A DNA stretch of 64,000 bases. Origin: Streptomyces sp. RKAG290 (lineage in GTDB: Bacteria; Actinomycetota; Actinomycetes; Streptomycetales; Streptomycetaceae). This document shows positions 63,009 through 64,000 of the stretch, piece by piece. The stretch is from contig NZ_JAJOZC010000001.1 in NCBI RefSeq assembly GCF_023701695.1, positions 6,199,894 to 6,263,893 on the forward strand, written 5' to 3'. The position numbers and the translations under genes are program-made. Every line of letters starts with the position of its first letter. Position 1 is the first letter of the stretch. Under the pieces are notes generated by a model. It made no database searches and was not told where the DNA came from. It was given only the letters and a program-made list of their open reading frames with translations.

Positions 63009-64000
63009 GCTCCCTCTCGGCGACTGGGTCGACTCCGCCGTCGACTGGCTCCAGACCCATCTGGCCTGGCTCTTCGACGCCATCAGCTCCGTGGTCACCG
63101 GCATGTTCGACGGCATCGCCGCCGTGCTGTCGGCCCCCGCACCCCTGCTCTTCGCGGGCATCGTCGCCGTCATCGCCTGGTGGCTGCGCGGCCTGCTCGC
63201 CGGTGTGCTCGCGTTCGTCGGCTTCGCCCTCATCGACTCCGTCGAGCTGTGGGACGAAGCGATGGACACCCTCACCCTGGTGCTCGTCGCGACCATCGTG
63301 ACGCTCGTACTGGCCGTGCCGCTCGGTATCTGGGCGTCCCGTTCCAAGACCGTCAGCGCGGTGACCCGGCCGGTCCTCGACTTCATGCAGACCATGCCCG
63401 CCATGGTCTACCTGATCCCGGGCGTCATCTTCTTCGGCGTCGGCGTCGTCCCCGGCATCATCGCCACCATCATCTTCGCGCTGCCCCCGGGCGTCCGGAT
63501 GACCGAGCTCGGCATCCGCCAGGTCGACGGTGAACTCGTCGAGGCGGCCGAGGCCTTCGGTACCACCTCGCGCAACACCCTGCTGCGGGTCCAGCTGCCG
63601 CTGGCGCTGCCCACGATCATGGCGGGCATCAACCAGGTGATCATGCTGGGCCTGTCCATGGTGGTCATCGCCGGCATGGTCGGCGGCGGCGGCCTCGGTG
63701 GCTCCGTCTACCGCGCCATCGGCAACGTCGACGTCGGCCTCGGCTTCGAGGCGGGCATCTCCATCGTCATCCTGGCCATGTACCTGGACCGGATGACCAG
63801 CGCCCTGGGCCGCGAGGTCTCCCCGCTCGCCCGCCGCGCGCTCGCCAAGGCGCAGGCGCTGACCGGCGGACTCAAGGTGTGGAACCACCGCCCGCAGCCC
63901 CTGGTCGCCGTGGTCGGCATCGTCGTCCTCGCGCTCGTCGCCGGCGGCATGGGCATGTTCGGCTCCTCGAAGTCGGACACCGCCGCCGCCGACGACCCGA
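63001..64000 (+). CDS. proW: Glycine betaine/proline ABC transporter permease (runs off window)
   Basis: The first 333 codons are present. They start with an amphipathic lead (FRLPLGDWVDSAVDWLQ), then membrane helices containing the permease signature EAAEAFGTTSRNTLLRVQLPLALPTIMAGINQ (the ATPase-docking EAA loop). The frame is open at the window end. After the permease domain there is another hydrophobic helix (PLVAVVGIVVLALVAGGMGMFG) followed by a Ser/Ala/Asp linker. This hints that a substrate-binding domain may be fused behind it, as in some Streptomyces betaine systems. GTG start inside the end of the ATPase gene. Confidence 0.92.
   Translation, partial: MFRLPLGDWVDSAVDWLQTHLAWLFDAISSVVTGMFDGIAAVLSAPAPLLFAGIVAVIAWWLRGLLAGVLAFVGFALIDSVELWDEAMDTLTLVLVATIVTLVLAVPLGIWASRSKTVSAVTRPVLDFMQTMPAMVYLIPGVIFFGVGVVPGIIATIIFALPPGVRMTELGIRQVDGELVEAAEAFGTTSRNTLLRVQLPLALPTIMAGINQVIMLGLSMVVIAGMVGGGGLGGSVYRAIGNVDVGLGFEAGISIVILAMYLDRMTSALGREVSPLARRALAKAQALTGGLKVWNHRPQPLVAVVGIVVLALVAGGMGMFGSSKSDTAAADDP

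Overview
The window is a high-GC actinobacterial chromosome segment, almost certainly Streptomyces. The evidence is GC-rich wobble codons, many GTG starts, a complete Pup-proteasome locus (arc, dop, pup, prcB, prcA, pafA, pafB, pafC), a gylR-glpF-glpK glycerol locus, and a gene order matching what I recall of the S. coelicolor SCO1620-SCO1661 region in reverse. No rRNA, tRNA or CRISPR array was seen.

Layout. 1-2 kb: glycerol uptake (glpK start, glpF) with its IclR-type regulator gylR. 2-13 kb: metH, a HAD phosphatase, an orphan oligopeptide-binding lipoprotein, an orphan NarL-type response regulator next to a RecB-like nuclease, a membrane site-2 protease, tRNA m1A58 methyltransferase and a small exported protein. 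13-30 kb: the pupylation/proteasome region, split by a LacI regulator and MFS exporter pair, followed by two FKBP isomerases, the WYL regulators pafBC, tatA-tatC, a diacylglycerol-kinase-like gene and a large Ski2-type helicase. 33-40 kb: a four-gene carboxylase/allophanate operon with a TetR regulator, probably for guanidine breakdown. 40.7-47 kb: an exported serine hydrolase, an FG-GAP protein, an SPW membrane protein, and a permease plus ADP-ribosylglycohydrolase pair. 47-57 kb: a SigK-type locus with a fasciclin lipoprotein, a sulfite-oxidase-like enzyme, a five-gene lipid-modification operon, rskA and sigK. 57-64 kb: a PadR regulator with a drug-type ABC transporter, an iron-regulated siderophore-interacting protein, a 5'-3' exonuclease, and the start of a glycine betaine ABC transporter.

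How genes connect. Three copies of CCAATCC-N16-CGAAT lie in front of sigK, the sulfite-oxidase-like gene and the amine-oxidase operon, which defines a local SigK regulon from sequence alone. A shared 20-bp palindrome in front of the carboxylase operon and in front of a permease 7 kb away ties these into one TetR regulon. The glycohydrolase downstream of that permease is broken by a 160-bp MITE with TA target duplication; removing it restores the reading frame exactly.

Four otherwise normal genes (RecB-like nuclease, pafB, DUF1365, siderophore-interacting protein) each carry one apparent single-base deletion in a G/C run. This looks more like systematic homopolymer undercalling in the assembly than four independent pseudogenes. 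A fossil of an endonuclease VII gene lies between pup and prcB and overlaps the prcB propeptide in another frame.
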